Shown here: positions 1 to 11,661 of the stretch, piece by piece
Numbering within the stretch: position 1 is the first letter of the stretch
How the letters are laid out: every line of letters begins with the position of its first letter
NCBI GenBank assembly: GCA_963920575.1
Contig: OY986971.1
Location: 16,296,492-16,360,491, forward strand
Length of the DNA: 64,000 bases
Direction of reading: 5' to 3'
DNA from: Narthecium ossifragum
Taxonomy: Eukaryota > Streptophyta > Magnoliopsida > Dioscoreales > Nartheciaceae
Translations under genes and position numbers: made by a program
The notes under the pieces: model-generated
What the model saw: only the letters and a program-made list of their open reading frames with translations
Databases searched by the model: none
Told to the model about the DNA's origin: nothing

Positions 1-45
1 TACTAGGATGGGTGACCTCCTGGGAAGTCCTCGTGTTGCACCCCT
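1..45 (+). rRNA. 5S rRNA gene, 3' part (cut by window start)
   Basis: Positions 76-120 of a 5S gene, matching consensus. The spacer after it is the D type. Confidence 0.9.
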
Positions 46-380
46 CTTTTTTGCAAGTCCGCAATCGCGTCATGCAAGCGATTTTTGTCGGAACAACGAA
101 ATCCTTACGCCCGGAGCATGCGCGCCGTGCTATTCGAGATCCGGGCGGGCTTCATTTCGCCGGCTCCGCGGTGACCCGGATCCTGGGGCGGTGATTTTAG
201 AAGCGCGGGCGCGTAGTAATCCCCGAACGGCGCGAAAGGGGCCCCGCGCTCGAAGAGGAGAGAGGCTCGGGGGGTTTCGAGTCCCGTCCGGGAACATGGG
301 TGCAGCACAAGAAACCAAATGTGCCACACGGGGCCCGCTTAACGGCCGCGATTCGTCGCGAGGCGGGCCACGGGTTTCGG

Positions 381-409
381 ATAAGAGGAATGGCGGTGCT
401 AATGATTTC
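381..409 (+). promoter_or_regulatory. upstream 5S promoter elements (representative)
   Basis: Upstream of the gene at 410 are ATAAGA at -29 to -24 (TATA-like), GC at -12/-11 and C at -1. These are the positions and bases known to matter for plant 5S transcription by Pol III in Arabidopsis. The arrangement repeats before every core copy. In subarrays D and E the element reads ATAATAGG or ATAATTGG. Confidence 0.75.
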
Positions 410-529
410 GTGTGCGATCATACCAGCACTAATGCACCGGATCCCATCAGAACTCCGCAGTTAAGCGTGCTTGGGCGAGAGTAGTACTAGGATGGGTGAC
501 CTCCTGGGAAGTCCTCGTGTTGCACCCCT
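410..529 (+). rRNA. 5S rRNA
   Basis: First complete copy and reference for numbering. 120 nt, from GTGTGCGATC to GTTGCACCCCT. It matches the angiosperm 5S consensus except T for G at position 2, which opposes C117 in helix I. The product is the 5S RNA of the large ribosomal subunit, transcribed by Pol III. The start is placed by the consensus and by the C at -1. S-type spacer follows. Confidence 0.97.
459..506 (+). promoter_or_regulatory. 5S internal control region (representative)
   Basis: Positions 50-97 of the gene at 410, covering box A (50-64), the intermediate element (67-72) and box C (80-97), by analogy with characterised 5S genes. TFIIIA binds here. It is intact in most copies of subarrays A-C and altered in many copies to the right. 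Confidence 0.75.
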
Positions 530-536
530 CTTTTTT
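529..536 (+). terminator. Pol III T-run terminator (representative)
   Basis: The gene ends CCCCT and is followed by C and six T. In six core copies (3798, 5250, 6702, 8154, 11058, 13478) and in 15414 the C is T, giving eight consecutive T. In copies right of 51 kb the run is CCTTTTT or similar. Confidence 0.75.
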
Positions 537-893
537 GCAAGTCCGCAATCGCGTCATGCAAGCGGTTTTTGTCGGAACAACGAAATCCTTACGCCCGGAG
601 CATGCGCGCCGTGCTATTCGAGATCCGGGCGGGCTTCATTTCGCCGGCTCCGCGGTGACCCGGATCCTGGGGCGGTGATTTTAGAAGCGCGGGCGCGTAG
701 TAATCCCCGAACGGCGCGAAAGGGGCCCCGCGCTCGAAGAGGAGAGAGGCTCGGGGGGTTTCGAGTCCCGTCCGGGAACATGGGTGCAGCACAAGAAACC
801 AAATGTGCCACACGGAGCCCGCTTAACGGCCGCGATTCGTCGCGAGGCGGGCCACGGGTTTCGGATAAGAGGAATGGCGGTGCTAATGATTTC
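530..893 (+). other. representative 5S intergenic spacer (364 bp)
   Basis: GC-rich, non-coding. It opens with the T-run terminator and ends with the upstream promoter elements of the next gene. Between them are GC-rich inverted stretches around the CGCGGGCGCG and GGGGCCCCGCGC segments, and a GTTTCGAGTCCCG segment that resembles a tRNA T-arm. The same spacer, with minor variants, fills every gap between 5S genes in the window and holds nothing else I can support. Confidence 0.85.
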
Positions 894-1013
894 GTGTGCG
901 ATCATACCGGCACTAATGCACCGGATCCCATCAGAACTCCGCAGTTAAGCGTGCTTGGGCGAGAGTAGTACTAGGATGGGTGACCTCCTGGGAAGTCCTC
1001 GTGTTGCACCCCT
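894..1013 (+). rRNA. 5S rRNA
   Basis: Core type (T2) with A16G. V-type spacer follows. Confidence 0.96.
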
Positions 1014-1377
1014 CTTTTTTGCAAGTCCGCAATCGCGTCATGCAAGCGGTTTTTGTCGGAACAACGAAATCCTTACGCCCGGAGCATGCGCGCCGTGCTA
1101 TTCGAGATCCGGGCGGGCTTCATTTCGCCGGCTCCGCGGTGACCCGGATCCTGTGGCGGTGATTTTAGAAGCGCGGGCGCGTAGTAATCCCCGAACGGCG
1201 CGAAAGGGGCCCCGCGCTCGAAGAGGAGAGAGGCTCGGGGGGTTTCGAGTCCCGTCCGGGAACATGGGTGCAGCACAAGAAACCAAATGTGCCACACGGG
1301 GCCCGCTTAACGGCCGCGATTCGTCGCGAGGCGGGCCACGGGTTTCGGATAAGAGGAATGGCGGTGCTAATGATTTC

Positions 1378-1497
1378 GTGTGCGATCATACCAGCACTAA
1401 TGCACCGGATCCCATCAGAACTCCGCAGTTAAGCGTGCTTGGGCGAGAGTAGTACTAGGATGGGTGACCTCCTGGGAAGTCCTCGTGTTGCACCCCT
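1378..1497 (+). rRNA. 5S rRNA
   Basis: Core type (T2), no other change; plain spacer follows. Confidence 0.97.
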
Positions 1498-1861
1498 CTT
1501 TTTTGCAAGTCCGCAATCGCGTCATGCAAGCGGTTTTTGTCGGAACAACGAAATCCTTACGCCCGGAGCATGCGCGCCGTGCTATTCGAGATCCGGGCGG
1601 GCTTCATTTCGCCGGCTCCGCGGTGACCCGGATCCTGGGGCGGTGATTTTAGAAGCGCGGGCGCGTAGTAATCCCCGAACGGCGCGAAAGGGGCCCCGCG
1701 CTCGAAGAGGAGAGAGGCTCGGGGGGTTTCGAGTCCCGTCCGGGAACATGGGTGCAGCACAAGAAACCAAATGTGCCACACGGGGCCCGCTTAACGGCCG
1801 CGATTCGTCGCGAGGCGGGCCACGGGTTTCGGATAAGAGGAATGGCGGTGCTAATGATTTC

Positions 1862-1981
1862 GTGTGCGATCATACCAGCACTAATGCACCGGATCCCATC
1901 AGAACTCCGCAGTTAAGCGTGCTTGGGCGAGAGTAGTACTAGGATGGGTGACCTCCTGGGAAGTCCTCGTGTTGCACCCCT
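1862..1981 (+). rRNA. 5S rRNA
   Basis: Core type (T2); plain spacer follows. Confidence 0.97.
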
Positions 1982-2345
1982 CTTTTTTGCAAGTCCGCAA
2001 TCGCGTCATGCAAGCGGTTTTTGTCGGAACAACGAAATCCTTACGCCCGGAGCATGCGCGCCGTGCTATTCGAGATCCGGGCGGGCTTCATTTCGCCGGC
2101 TCCGCGGTGACCCGGATCCTGGGGCGGTGATTTTAGAAGCGCGGGCGCGTAGTAATCCCCGAACGGCGCGAAAGGGGCCCCGCGCTCGAAGAGGAGAGAG
2201 GCTCGGGGGGTTTCGAGTCCCGTCCGGGAACATGGGTGCAGCACAAGAAACCAAATGTGCCACACGGGGCCCGCTTAACGGCCGCGATTCGTCGCGAGGC
2301 GGGCCACGGGTTTCGGATAAGAGGAATGGCGGTGCTAATGATTTC

Positions 2346-2465
2346 GTGTGCGATCATACCAGCACTAATGCACCGGATCCCATCAGAACTCCGCAGTTAA
2401 GCGTGCTTGGGCGAGAGTAGTACTAGGATGGGTGACCTCCTGGGAAGTCCTCGTGTTGCACCCCT
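2346..2465 (+). rRNA. 5S rRNA
   Basis: Core type (T2); first gene of a five-unit block, D spacer follows. Confidence 0.97.
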
Positions 2466-2829
2466 CTTTTTTGCAAGTCCGCAATCGCGTCATGCAAGCG
2501 ATTTTTGTCGGAACAACGAAATCCTTACGCCCGGAGCATGCGCGCCGTGCTATTCGAGATCCGGGCGGGCTTCATTTCGCCGGCTCCGCGGTGACCCGGA
2601 TCCTGGGGCGGTGATTTTAGAAGCGCGGGCGCGTAGTAATCCCCGAACGGCGCGAAAGGGGCCCCGCGCTCGAAGAGGAGAGAGGCTCGGGGGGTTTCGA
2701 GTCCCGTCCGGGAACATGGGTGCAGCACAAGAAACCAAATGTGCCACACGGGGCCCGCTTAACGGCCGCGATTCGTCGCGAGGCGGGCCACGGGTTTCGG
2801 ATAAGAGGAATGGCGGTGCTAATGATTTC

Positions 2830-2949
2830 GTGTGCGATCATACCAGCACTAATGCACCGGATCCCATCAGAACTCCGCAGTTAAGCGTGCTTGGGCGAGA
2901 GTAGTACTAGGATGGGTGACCTCCTGGGAAGTCCTCGTGTTGCACCCCT
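2830..2949 (+). rRNA. 5S rRNA
   Basis: Core type (T2); S spacer follows. Confidence 0.97.
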
Positions 2950-3313
2950 CTTTTTTGCAAGTCCGCAATCGCGTCATGCAAGCGGTTTTTGTCGGAACAA
3001 CGAAATCCTTACGCCCGGAGCATGCGCGCCGTGCTATTCGAGATCCGGGCGGGCTTCATTTCGCCGGCTCCGCGGTGACCCGGATCCTGGGGCGGTGATT
3101 TTAGAAGCGCGGGCGCGTAGTAATCCCCGAACGGCGCGAAAGGGGCCCCGCGCTCGAAGAGGAGAGAGGCTCGGGGGGTTTCGAGTCCCGTCCGGGAACA
3201 TGGGTGCAGCACAAGAAACCAAATGTGCCACACGGAGCCCGCTTAACGGCCGCGATTCGTCGCGAGGCGGGCCACGGGTTTCGGATAAGAGGAATGGCGG
3301 TGCTAATGATTTC

Positions 3314-3433
3314 GTGTGCGATCATACCGGCACTAATGCACCGGATCCCATCAGAACTCCGCAGTTAAGCGTGCTTGGGCGAGAGTAGTACTAGGATGGG
3401 TGACCTCCTGGGAAGTCCTCGTGTTGCACCCCT
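3314..3433 (+). rRNA. 5S rRNA
   Basis: Core type with A16G; V spacer follows. Confidence 0.96.
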
Positions 3434-3797
3434 CTTTTTTGCAAGTCCGCAATCGCGTCATGCAAGCGGTTTTTGTCGGAACAACGAAATCCTTACGCCC
3501 GGAGCATGCGCGCCGTGCTATTCGAGATCCGGGCGGGCTTCATTTCGCCGGCTCCGCGGTGACCCGGATCCTGTGGCGGTGATTTTAGAAGCGCGGGCGC
3601 GTAGTAATCCCCGAACGGCGCGAAAGGGGCCCCGCGCTCGAAGAGGAGAGAGGCTCGGGGGGTTTCGAGTCCCGTCCGGGAACATGGGTGCAGCACAAGA
3701 AACCAAATGTGCCACACGGGGCCCGCTTAACGGCCGCGATTCGTCGCGAGGCGGGCCACGGGTTTCGGATAAGAGGAATGGCGGTGCTAATGATTTC

Positions 3798-3917
3798 GTG
3801 TGCGATCATACCAGCACTAATGCACCGGATCCCATCAGAACTCCGCAGTTAAGCGTGCTTGGGCGAGAGTAGTACTAGGATGGGTGACCTCCTGGGAAGT
3901 CCTCGTGTTGCACCCCT
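3798..3917 (+). rRNA. 5S rRNA
   Basis: Core type; eight-T terminator at 3917-3924. Confidence 0.97.
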
Positions 3918-4281
3918 TTTTTTTGCAAGTCCGCAATCGCGTCATGCAAGCGGTTTTTGTCGGAACAACGAAATCCTTACGCCCGGAGCATGCGCGCCGT
4001 GCTATTCGAGATCCGGGCGGGCTTCATTTCGCCGGCTCCGCGGTGACCCGGATCCTGGGGCGGTGATTTTAGAAGCGCGGGCGCGTAGTAATCCCCGAAC
4101 GGCGCGAAAGGGGCCCCGCGCTCGAAGAGGAGAGAGGCTCGGGGGGTTTCGAGTCCCGTCCGGGAACATGGGTGCAGCACAAGAAACCAAATGTGCCACA
4201 CGGGGCCCGCTTAACGGCCGCGATTCGTCGCGAGGCGGGCCACGGGTTTCGGATAAGAGGAATGGCGGTGCTAATGATTTC

Positions 4282-4401
4282 GTGTGCGATCATACCAGCA
4301 CTAATGCACCGGATCCCATCAGAACTCCGCAGTTAAGCGTGCTTGGGCGAGAGTAGTACTAGGATGGGTGACCTCCTGGGAAGTCCTCGTGTTGCACCCC
4401 T
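4282..4401 (+). rRNA. 5S rRNA
   Basis: Core type (T2); plain spacer. Confidence 0.97.
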
Positions 4402-4765
4402 CTTTTTTGCAAGTCCGCAATCGCGTCATGCAAGCGGTTTTTGTCGGAACAACGAAATCCTTACGCCCGGAGCATGCGCGCCGTGCTATTCGAGATCCGG
4501 GCGGGCTTCATTTCGCCGGCTCCGCGGTGACCCGGATCCTGGGGCGGTGATTTTAGAAGCGCGGGCGCGTAGTAATCCCCGAACGGCGCGAAAGGGGCCC
4601 CGCGCTCGAAGAGGAGAGAGGCTCGGGGGGTTTCGAGTCCCGTCCGGGAACATGGGTGCAGCACAAGAAACCAAATGTGCCACACGGGGCCCGCTTAACG
4701 GCCGCGATTCGTCGCGAGGCGGGCCACGGGTTTCGGATAAGAGGAATGGCGGTGCTAATGATTTC

Positions 4766-4885
4766 GTGTGCGATCATACCAGCACTAATGCACCGGATCC
4801 CATCAGAACTCCGCAGTTAAGCGTGCTTGGGCGAGAGTAGTACTAGGATGGGTGACCTCCTGGGAAGTCCTCGTGTTGCACCCCT
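4766..4885 (+). rRNA. 5S rRNA
   Basis: Core type (T2); V spacer; first gene of a three-unit block. Confidence 0.97.
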
Positions 4886-5249
4886 CTTTTTTGCAAGTCC
4901 GCAATCGCGTCATGCAAGCGGTTTTTGTCGGAACAACGAAATCCTTACGCCCGGAGCATGCGCGCCGTGCTATTCGAGATCCGGGCGGGCTTCATTTCGC
5001 CGGCTCCGCGGTGACCCGGATCCTGTGGCGGTGATTTTAGAAGCGCGGGCGCGTAGTAATCCCCGAACGGCGCGAAAGGGGCCCCGCGCTCGAAGAGGAG
5101 AGAGGCTCGGGGGGTTTCGAGTCCCGTCCGGGAACATGGGTGCAGCACAAGAAACCAAATGTGCCACACGGGGCCCGCTTAACGGCCGCGATTCGTCGCG
5201 AGGCGGGCCACGGGTTTCGGATAAGAGGAATGGCGGTGCTAATGATTTC

Positions 5250-5369
5250 GTGTGCGATCATACCAGCACTAATGCACCGGATCCCATCAGAACTCCGCAG
5301 TTAAGCGTGCTTGGGCGAGAGTAGTACTAGGATGGGTGACCTCCTGGGAATTCCTCGTGTTGCACCCCT
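5250..5369 (+). rRNA. 5S rRNA
   Basis: Core type with G102T (GGAATTCC) and eight-T terminator. V spacer with a private CACAATAAAC change near 5634. Confidence 0.95.
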
Positions 5370-5733
5370 TTTTTTTGCAAGTCCGCAATCGCGTCATGCA
5401 AGCGGTTTTTGTCGGAACAACGAAATCCTTACGCCCGGAGCATGCGCGCCGTGCTATTCGAGATCCGGGCGGGCTTCATTTCGCCGGCTCCGCGGTGACC
5501 CGGATCCTGTGGCGGTGATTTTAGAAGCGCGGGCGCGTAGTAATCCCCGAACGGCGCGAAAGGGGCCCCGCGCTCGAAGAGGAGAGAGGCTCGGGGGGTT
5601 TCGAGTCCCGTCCGGGAACATGGGTGCAGCACAATAAACCAAATGTGCCACACGGGGCCCGCTTAACGGCCGCGATTCGTCGCGAGGCGGGCCACGGGTT
5701 TCGGATAAGAGGAATGGCGGTGCTAATGATTTC

Positions 5734-5853
5734 GTGTGCGATCATACCAGCACTAATGCACCGGATCCCATCAGAACTCCGCAGTTAAGCGTGCTTGGGC
5801 GAGAGTAGTACTAGGATGGGTGACCTCCTGGGAAGTCCTCGTGTTGCACCCCT
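5734..5853 (+). rRNA. 5S rRNA
   Basis: Core type (T2); plain spacer. Confidence 0.97.
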
Positions 5854-6217
5854 CTTTTTTGCAAGTCCGCAATCGCGTCATGCAAGCGGTTTTTGTCGGA
5901 ACAACGAAATCCTTACGCCCGGAGCATGCGCGCCGTGCTATTCGAGATCCGGGCGGGCTTCATTTCGCCGGCTCCGCGGTGACCCGGATCCTGGGGCGGT
6001 GATTTTAGAAGCGCGGGCGCGTAGTAATCCCCGAACGGCGCGAAAGGGGCCCCGCGCTCGAAGAGGAGAGAGGCTCGGGGGGTTTCGAGTCCCGTCCGGG
6101 AACATGGGTGCAGCACAAGAAACCAAATGTGCCACACGGGGCCCGCTTAACGGCCGCGATTCGTCGCGAGGCGGGCCACGGGTTTCGGATAAGAGGAATG
6201 GCGGTGCTAATGATTTC

Positions 6218-6337
6218 GTGTGCGATCATACCAGCACTAATGCACCGGATCCCATCAGAACTCCGCAGTTAAGCGTGCTTGGGCGAGAGTAGTACTAGGA
6301 TGGGTGACCTCCTGGGAAGTCCTCGTGTTGCACCCCT
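6218..6337 (+). rRNA. 5S rRNA
   Basis: Core type (T2); V spacer; opens the second three-unit block. Confidence 0.97.
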
Positions 6338-6701
6338 CTTTTTTGCAAGTCCGCAATCGCGTCATGCAAGCGGTTTTTGTCGGAACAACGAAATCCTTAC
6401 GCCCGGAGCATGCGCGCCGTGCTATTCGAGATCCGGGCGGGCTTCATTTCGCCGGCTCCGCGGTGACCCGGATCCTGTGGCGGTGATTTTAGAAGCGCGG
6501 GCGCGTAGTAATCCCCGAACGGCGCGAAAGGGGCCCCGCGCTCGAAGAGGAGAGAGGCTCGGGGGGTTTCGAGTCCCGTCCGGGAACATGGGTGCAGCAC
6601 AAGAAACCAAATGTGCCACACGGGGCCCGCTTAACGGCCGCGATTCGTCGCGAGGCGGGCCACGGGTTTCGGATAAGAGGAATGGCGGTGCTAATGATTT
6701 C

Positions 6702-6821
6702 GTGTGCGATCATACCAGCACTAATGCACCGGATCCCATCAGAACTCCGCAGTTAAGCGTGCTTGGGCGAGAGTAGTACTAGGATGGGTGACCTCCTGGG
6801 AATTCCTCGTGTTGCACCCCT
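6702..6821 (+). rRNA. 5S rRNA
   Basis: Core type with G102T and eight-T terminator; V spacer. Confidence 0.95.
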
Positions 6822-7185
6822 TTTTTTTGCAAGTCCGCAATCGCGTCATGCAAGCGGTTTTTGTCGGAACAACGAAATCCTTACGCCCGGAGCATGCGCG
6901 CCGTGCTATTCGAGATCCGGGCGGGCTTCATTTCGCCGGCTCCGCGGTGACCCGGATCCTGTGGCGGTGATTTTAGAAGCGCGGGCGCGTAGTAATCCCC
7001 GAACGGCGCGAAAGGGGCCCCGCGCTCGAAGAGGAGAGAGGCTCGGGGGGTTTCGAGTCCCGTCCGGGAACATGGGTGCAGCACAAGAAACCAAATGTGC
7101 CACACGGGGCCCGCTTAACGGCCGCGATTCGTCGCGAGGCGGGCCACGGGTTTCGGATAAGAGGAATGGCGGTGCTAATGATTTC

Positions 7186-7305
7186 GTGTGCGATCATACC
7201 AGCACTAATGCACCGGATCCCATCAGAACTCCGCAGTTAAGCGTGCTTGGGCGAGAGTAGTACTAGGATGGGTGACCTCCTGGGAAGTCCTCGTGTTGCA
7301 CCCCT
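7186..7305 (+). rRNA. 5S rRNA
   Basis: Core type (T2); plain spacer. Confidence 0.97.
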
Positions 7306-7669
7306 CTTTTTTGCAAGTCCGCAATCGCGTCATGCAAGCGGTTTTTGTCGGAACAACGAAATCCTTACGCCCGGAGCATGCGCGCCGTGCTATTCGAGAT
7401 CCGGGCGGGCTTCATTTCGCCGGCTCCGCGGTGACCCGGATCCTGGGGCGGTGATTTTAGAAGCGCGGGCGCGTAGTAATCCCCGAACGGCGCGAAAGGG
7501 GCCCCGCGCTCGAAGAGGAGAGAGGCTCGGGGGGTTTCGAGTCCCGTCCGGGAACATGGGTGCAGCACAAGAAACCAAATGTGCCACACGGGGCCCGCTT
7601 AACGGCCGCGATTCGTCGCGAGGCGGGCCACGGGTTTCGGATAAGAGGAATGGCGGTGCTAATGATTTC

Positions 7670-7789
7670 GTGTGCGATCATACCAGCACTAATGCACCGG
7701 ATCCCATCAGAACTCCGCAGTTAAGCGTGCTTGGGCGAGAGTAGTACTAGGATGGGTGACCTCCTGGGAAGTCCTCGTGTTGCACCCCT
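7670..7789 (+). rRNA. 5S rRNA
   Basis: Core type (T2); V spacer. Confidence 0.97.
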
Positions 7790-8153
7790 CTTTTTTGCAA
7801 GTCCGCAATCGCGTCATGCAAGCGGTTTTTGTCGGAACAACGAAATCCTTACGCCCGGAGCATGCGCGCCGTGCTATTCGAGATCCGGGCGGGCTTCATT
7901 TCGCCGGCTCCGCGGTGACCCGGATCCTGTGGCGGTGATTTTAGAAGCGCGGGCGCGTAGTAATCCCCGAACGGCGCGAAAGGGGCCCCGCGCTCGAAGA
8001 GGAGAGAGGCTCGGGGGGTTTCGAGTCCCGTCCGGGAACATGGGTGCAGCACAAGAAACCAAATGTGCCACACGGGGCCCGCTTAACGGCCGCGATTCGT
8101 CGCGAGGCGGGCCACGGGTTTCGGATAAGAGGAATGGCGGTGCTAATGATTTC

Positions 8154-8273
8154 GTGTGCGATCATACCAGCACTAATGCACCGGATCCCATCAGAACTCC
8201 GCAGTTAAGCGTGCTTGGGCGAGAGTAGTACTAGGATGGGTGACCTCCTGGGAAGTCCTCGTGTTGCACCCCT
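8154..8273 (+). rRNA. 5S rRNA
   Basis: Core type; eight-T terminator; plain spacer. Confidence 0.97.
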
Positions 8274-8637
8274 TTTTTTTGCAAGTCCGCAATCGCGTCA
8301 TGCAAGCGGTTTTTGTCGGAACAACGAAATCCTTACGCCCGGAGCATGCGCGCCGTGCTATTCGAGATCCGGGCGGGCTTCATTTCGCCGGCTCCGCGGT
8401 GACCCGGATCCTGGGGCGGTGATTTTAGAAGCGCGGGCGCGTAGTAATCCCCGAACGGCGCGAAAGGGGCCCCGCGCTCGAAGAGGAGAGAGGCTCGGGG
8501 GGTTTCGAGTCCCGTCCGGGAACATGGGTGCAGCACAAGAAACCAAATGTGCCACACGGGGCCCGCTTAACGGCCGCGATTCGTCGCGAGGCGGGCCACG
8601 GGTTTCGGATAAGAGGAATGGCGGTGCTAATGATTTC

Positions 8638-8757
8638 GTGTGCGATCATACCAGCACTAATGCACCGGATCCCATCAGAACTCCGCAGTTAAGCGTGCTT
8701 GGGCGAGAGTAGTACTAGGATGGGTGACCTCCTGGGAAGTCCTCGTGTTGCACCCCT
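8638..8757 (+). rRNA. 5S rRNA
   Basis: Core type (T2); plain spacer. Confidence 0.97.
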
Positions 8758-9121
8758 CTTTTTTGCAAGTCCGCAATCGCGTCATGCAAGCGGTTTTTGT
8801 CGGAACAACGAAATCCTTACGCCCGGAGCATGCGCGCCGTGCTATTCGAGATCCGGGCGGGCTTCATTTCGCCGGCTCCGCGGTGACCCGGATCCTGGGG
8901 CGGTGATTTTAGAAGCGCGGGCGCGTAGTAATCCCCGAACGGCGCGAAAGGGGCCCCGCGCTCGAAGAGGAGAGAGGCTCGGGGGGTTTCGAGTCCCGTC
9001 CGGGAACATGGGTGCAGCACAAGAAACCAAATGTGCCACACGGGGCCCGCTTAACGGCCGCGATTCGTCGCGAGGCGGGCCACGGGTTTCGGATAAGAGG
9101 AATGGCGGTGCTAATGATTTC

Positions 9122-9241
9122 GTGTGCGATCATACCAGCACTAATGCACCGGATCCCATCAGAACTCCGCAGTTAAGCGTGCTTGGGCGAGAGTAGTACT
9201 AGGATGGGTGACCTCCTGGGAAGTCCTCGTGTTGCACCCCT
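9122..9241 (+). rRNA. 5S rRNA
   Basis: Core type (T2); plain spacer. Confidence 0.97.
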
Positions 9242-9605
9242 CTTTTTTGCAAGTCCGCAATCGCGTCATGCAAGCGGTTTTTGTCGGAACAACGAAATCC
9301 TTACGCCCGGAGCATGCGCGCCGTGCTATTCGAGATCCGGGCGGGCTTCATTTCGCCGGCTCCGCGGTGACCCGGATCCTGGGGCGGTGATTTTAGAAGC
9401 GCGGGCGCGTAGTAATCCCCGAACGGCGCGAAAGGGGCCCCGCGCTCGAAGAGGAGAGAGGCTCGGGGGGTTTCGAGTCCCGTCCGGGAACATGGGTGCA
9501 GCACAAGAAACCAAATGTGCCACACGGGGCCCGCTTAACGGCCGCGATTCGTCGCGAGGCGGGCCACGGGTTTCGGATAAGAGGAATGGCGGTGCTAATG
9601 ATTTC

Positions 9606-9725
9606 GTGTGCGATCATACCAGCACTAATGCACCGGATCCCATCAGAACTCCGCAGTTAAGCGTGCTTGGGCGAGAGTAGTACTAGGATGGGTGACCTCC
9701 TGGGAAGTCCTCGTGTTGCACCCCT
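9606..9725 (+). rRNA. 5S rRNA
   Basis: Core type (T2); D spacer; opens the third five-unit block. Confidence 0.97.
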
Positions 9726-10089
9726 CTTTTTTGCAAGTCCGCAATCGCGTCATGCAAGCGATTTTTGTCGGAACAACGAAATCCTTACGCCCGGAGCATG
9801 CGCGCCGTGCTATTCGAGATCCGGGCGGGCTTCATTTCGCCGGCTCCGCGGTGACCCGGATCCTGGGGCGGTGATTTTAGAAGCGCGGGCGCGTAGTAAT
9901 CCCCGAACGGCGCGAAAGGGGCCCCGCGCTCGAAGAGGAGAGAGGCTCGGGGGGTTTCGAGTCCCGTCCGGGAACATGGGTGCAGCACAAGAAACCAAAT
10001 GTGCCACACGGGGCCCGCTTAACGGCCGCGATTCGTCGCGAGGCGGGCCACGGGTTTCGGATAAGAGGAATGGCGGTGCTAATGATTTC

Positions 10090-10209
10090 GTGTGCGATCA
10101 TACCAGCACTAATGCACCGGATCCCATCAGAACTCCGCAGTTAAGCGTGCTTGGGCGAGAGTAGTACTAGGATGGGTGACCTCCTGGGAAGTCCTCGTGT
10201 TGCACCCCT
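10090..10209 (+). rRNA. 5S rRNA
   Basis: Core type (T2); S spacer. Confidence 0.97.
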
Positions 10210-10573
10210 CTTTTTTGCAAGTCCGCAATCGCGTCATGCAAGCGGTTTTTGTCGGAACAACGAAATCCTTACGCCCGGAGCATGCGCGCCGTGCTATTCG
10301 AGATCCGGGCGGGCTTCATTTCGCCGGCTCCGCGGTGACCCGGATCCTGGGGCGGTGATTTTAGAAGCGCGGGCGCGTAGTAATCCCCGAACGGCGCGAA
10401 AGGGGCCCCGCGCTCGAAGAGGAGAGAGGCTCGGGGGGTTTCGAGTCCCGTCCGGGAACATGGGTGCAGCACAAGAAACCAAATGTGCCACACGGAGCCC
10501 GCTTAACGGCCGCGATTCGTCGCGAGGCGGGCCACGGGTTTCGGATAAGAGGAATGGCGGTGCTAATGATTTC

Positions 10574-10693
10574 GTGTGCGATCATACCGGCACTAATGCA
10601 CCGGATCCCATCAGAACTCCGCAGTTAAGCGTGCTTGGGCGAGAGTAGTACTAGGATGGGTGACCTCCTGGGAAGTCCTCGTGTTGCACCCCT
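10574..10693 (+). rRNA. 5S rRNA
   Basis: Core type with A16G; V spacer. Confidence 0.96.
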
Positions 10694-11057
10694 CTTTTTT
10701 GCAAGTCCGCAATCGCGTCATGCAAGCGGTTTTTGTCGGAACAACGAAATCCTTACGCCCGGAGCATGCGCGCCGTGCTATTCGAGATCCGGGCGGGCTT
10801 CATTTCGCCGGCTCCGCGGTGACCCGGATCCTGTGGCGGTGATTTTAGAAGCGCGGGCGCGTAGTAATCCCCGAACGGCGCGAAAGGGGCCCCGCGCTCG
10901 AAGAGGAGAGAGGCTCGGGGGGTTTCGAGTCCCGTCCGGGAACATGGGTGCAGCACAAGAAACCAAATGTGCCACACGGGGCCCGCTTAACGGCCGCGAT
11001 TCGTCGCGAGGCGGGCCACGGGTTTCGGATAAGAGGAATGGCGGTGCTAATGATTTC

Positions 11058-11177
11058 GTGTGCGATCATACCAGCACTAATGCACCGGATCCCATCAGAA
11101 CTCCGCAGTTAAGCGTGCTTGGGCGAGAGTAGTACTAGGATGGGTGACCTCCTGGGAAGTCCTCGTGTTGCACCCCT
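11058..11177 (+). rRNA. 5S rRNA
   Basis: Core type; eight-T terminator. Confidence 0.97.
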
Positions 11178-11541
11178 TTTTTTTGCAAGTCCGCAATCGC
11201 GTCATGCAAGCGGTTTTTGTCGGAACAACGAAATCCTTACGCCCGGAGCATGCGCGCCGTGCTATTCGAGATCCGGGCGGGCTTCATTTCGCCGGCTCCG
11301 CGGTGACCCGGATCCTGGGGCGGTGATTTTAGAAGCGCGGGCGCGTAGTAATCCCCGAACGGCGCGAAAGGGGCCCCGCGCTCGAAGAGGAGAGAGGCTC
11401 GGGGGGTTTCGAGTCCCGTCCGGGAACATGGGTGCAGCACAAGAAACCAAATGTGCCACACGGGGCCCGCTTAACGGCCGCGATTCGTCGCGAGGCGGGC
11501 CACGGGTTTCGGATAAGAGGAATGGCGGTGCTAATGATTTC

Positions 11542-11661
11542 GTGTGCGATCATACCAGCACTAATGCACCGGATCCCATCAGAACTCCGCAGTTAAGCGT
11601 GCTTGGGCGAGAGTAGTACTAGGATGGGTGACCTCCTGGGAAGTCCTCGTGTTGCACCCCT
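11542..11661 (+). rRNA. 5S rRNA
   Basis: Core type (T2); plain spacer. Confidence 0.97.

Larger units (their letters stand above)
1..2345 (+). repeat. five-unit higher-order block, first copy (partial)
   Basis: Marker order D, S/A16G, V, plain, plain. It resembles the three later 2420-bp blocks, but the fourth unit lacks the eight-T terminator seen in them. The left end is cut by the window. Confidence 0.7.
2346..4765 (+). repeat. five-unit higher-order block, second copy
   Basis: 2420 bp (5 x 484). Marker order is D spacer (unit from 2346), S spacer followed by an A16G gene (3314), V spacer, eight-T terminator (gene at 3798), plain unit. The same order recurs at 9606 and 12026. Confidence 0.8.
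4766..6217 (+). repeat. three-unit higher-order block, first copy
   Basis: 1452 bp: a V unit, a unit whose gene has G102T plus an eight-T terminator plus V spacer, then a plain unit. The following 1452 bp repeat the same order. Confidence 0.75.
6218..7669 (+). repeat. three-unit higher-order block, second copy
   Basis: Same marker order as 4766-6217. It differs by lacking the GAA-to-TAA-like change (CACAATAAAC) seen near 5634 in the first copy, so that change arose after the duplication. Confidence 0.75.

Noticed and set aside
105..329. Minus-strand open frames of 65-96 codons in every unit
   Set aside because: Antisense shadows of GC-rich spacer with no start context or family resemblance.
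471..968. 165-codon open frame, starting at TTG and repeated in most 484-bp units
   Set aside because: It runs through the 5S gene, the spacer and into the next gene. It persists only because the units are homogenised and the spacer is GC-rich. The start is TTG, changes between units show no codon pattern, and several frames and both strands are equally open.
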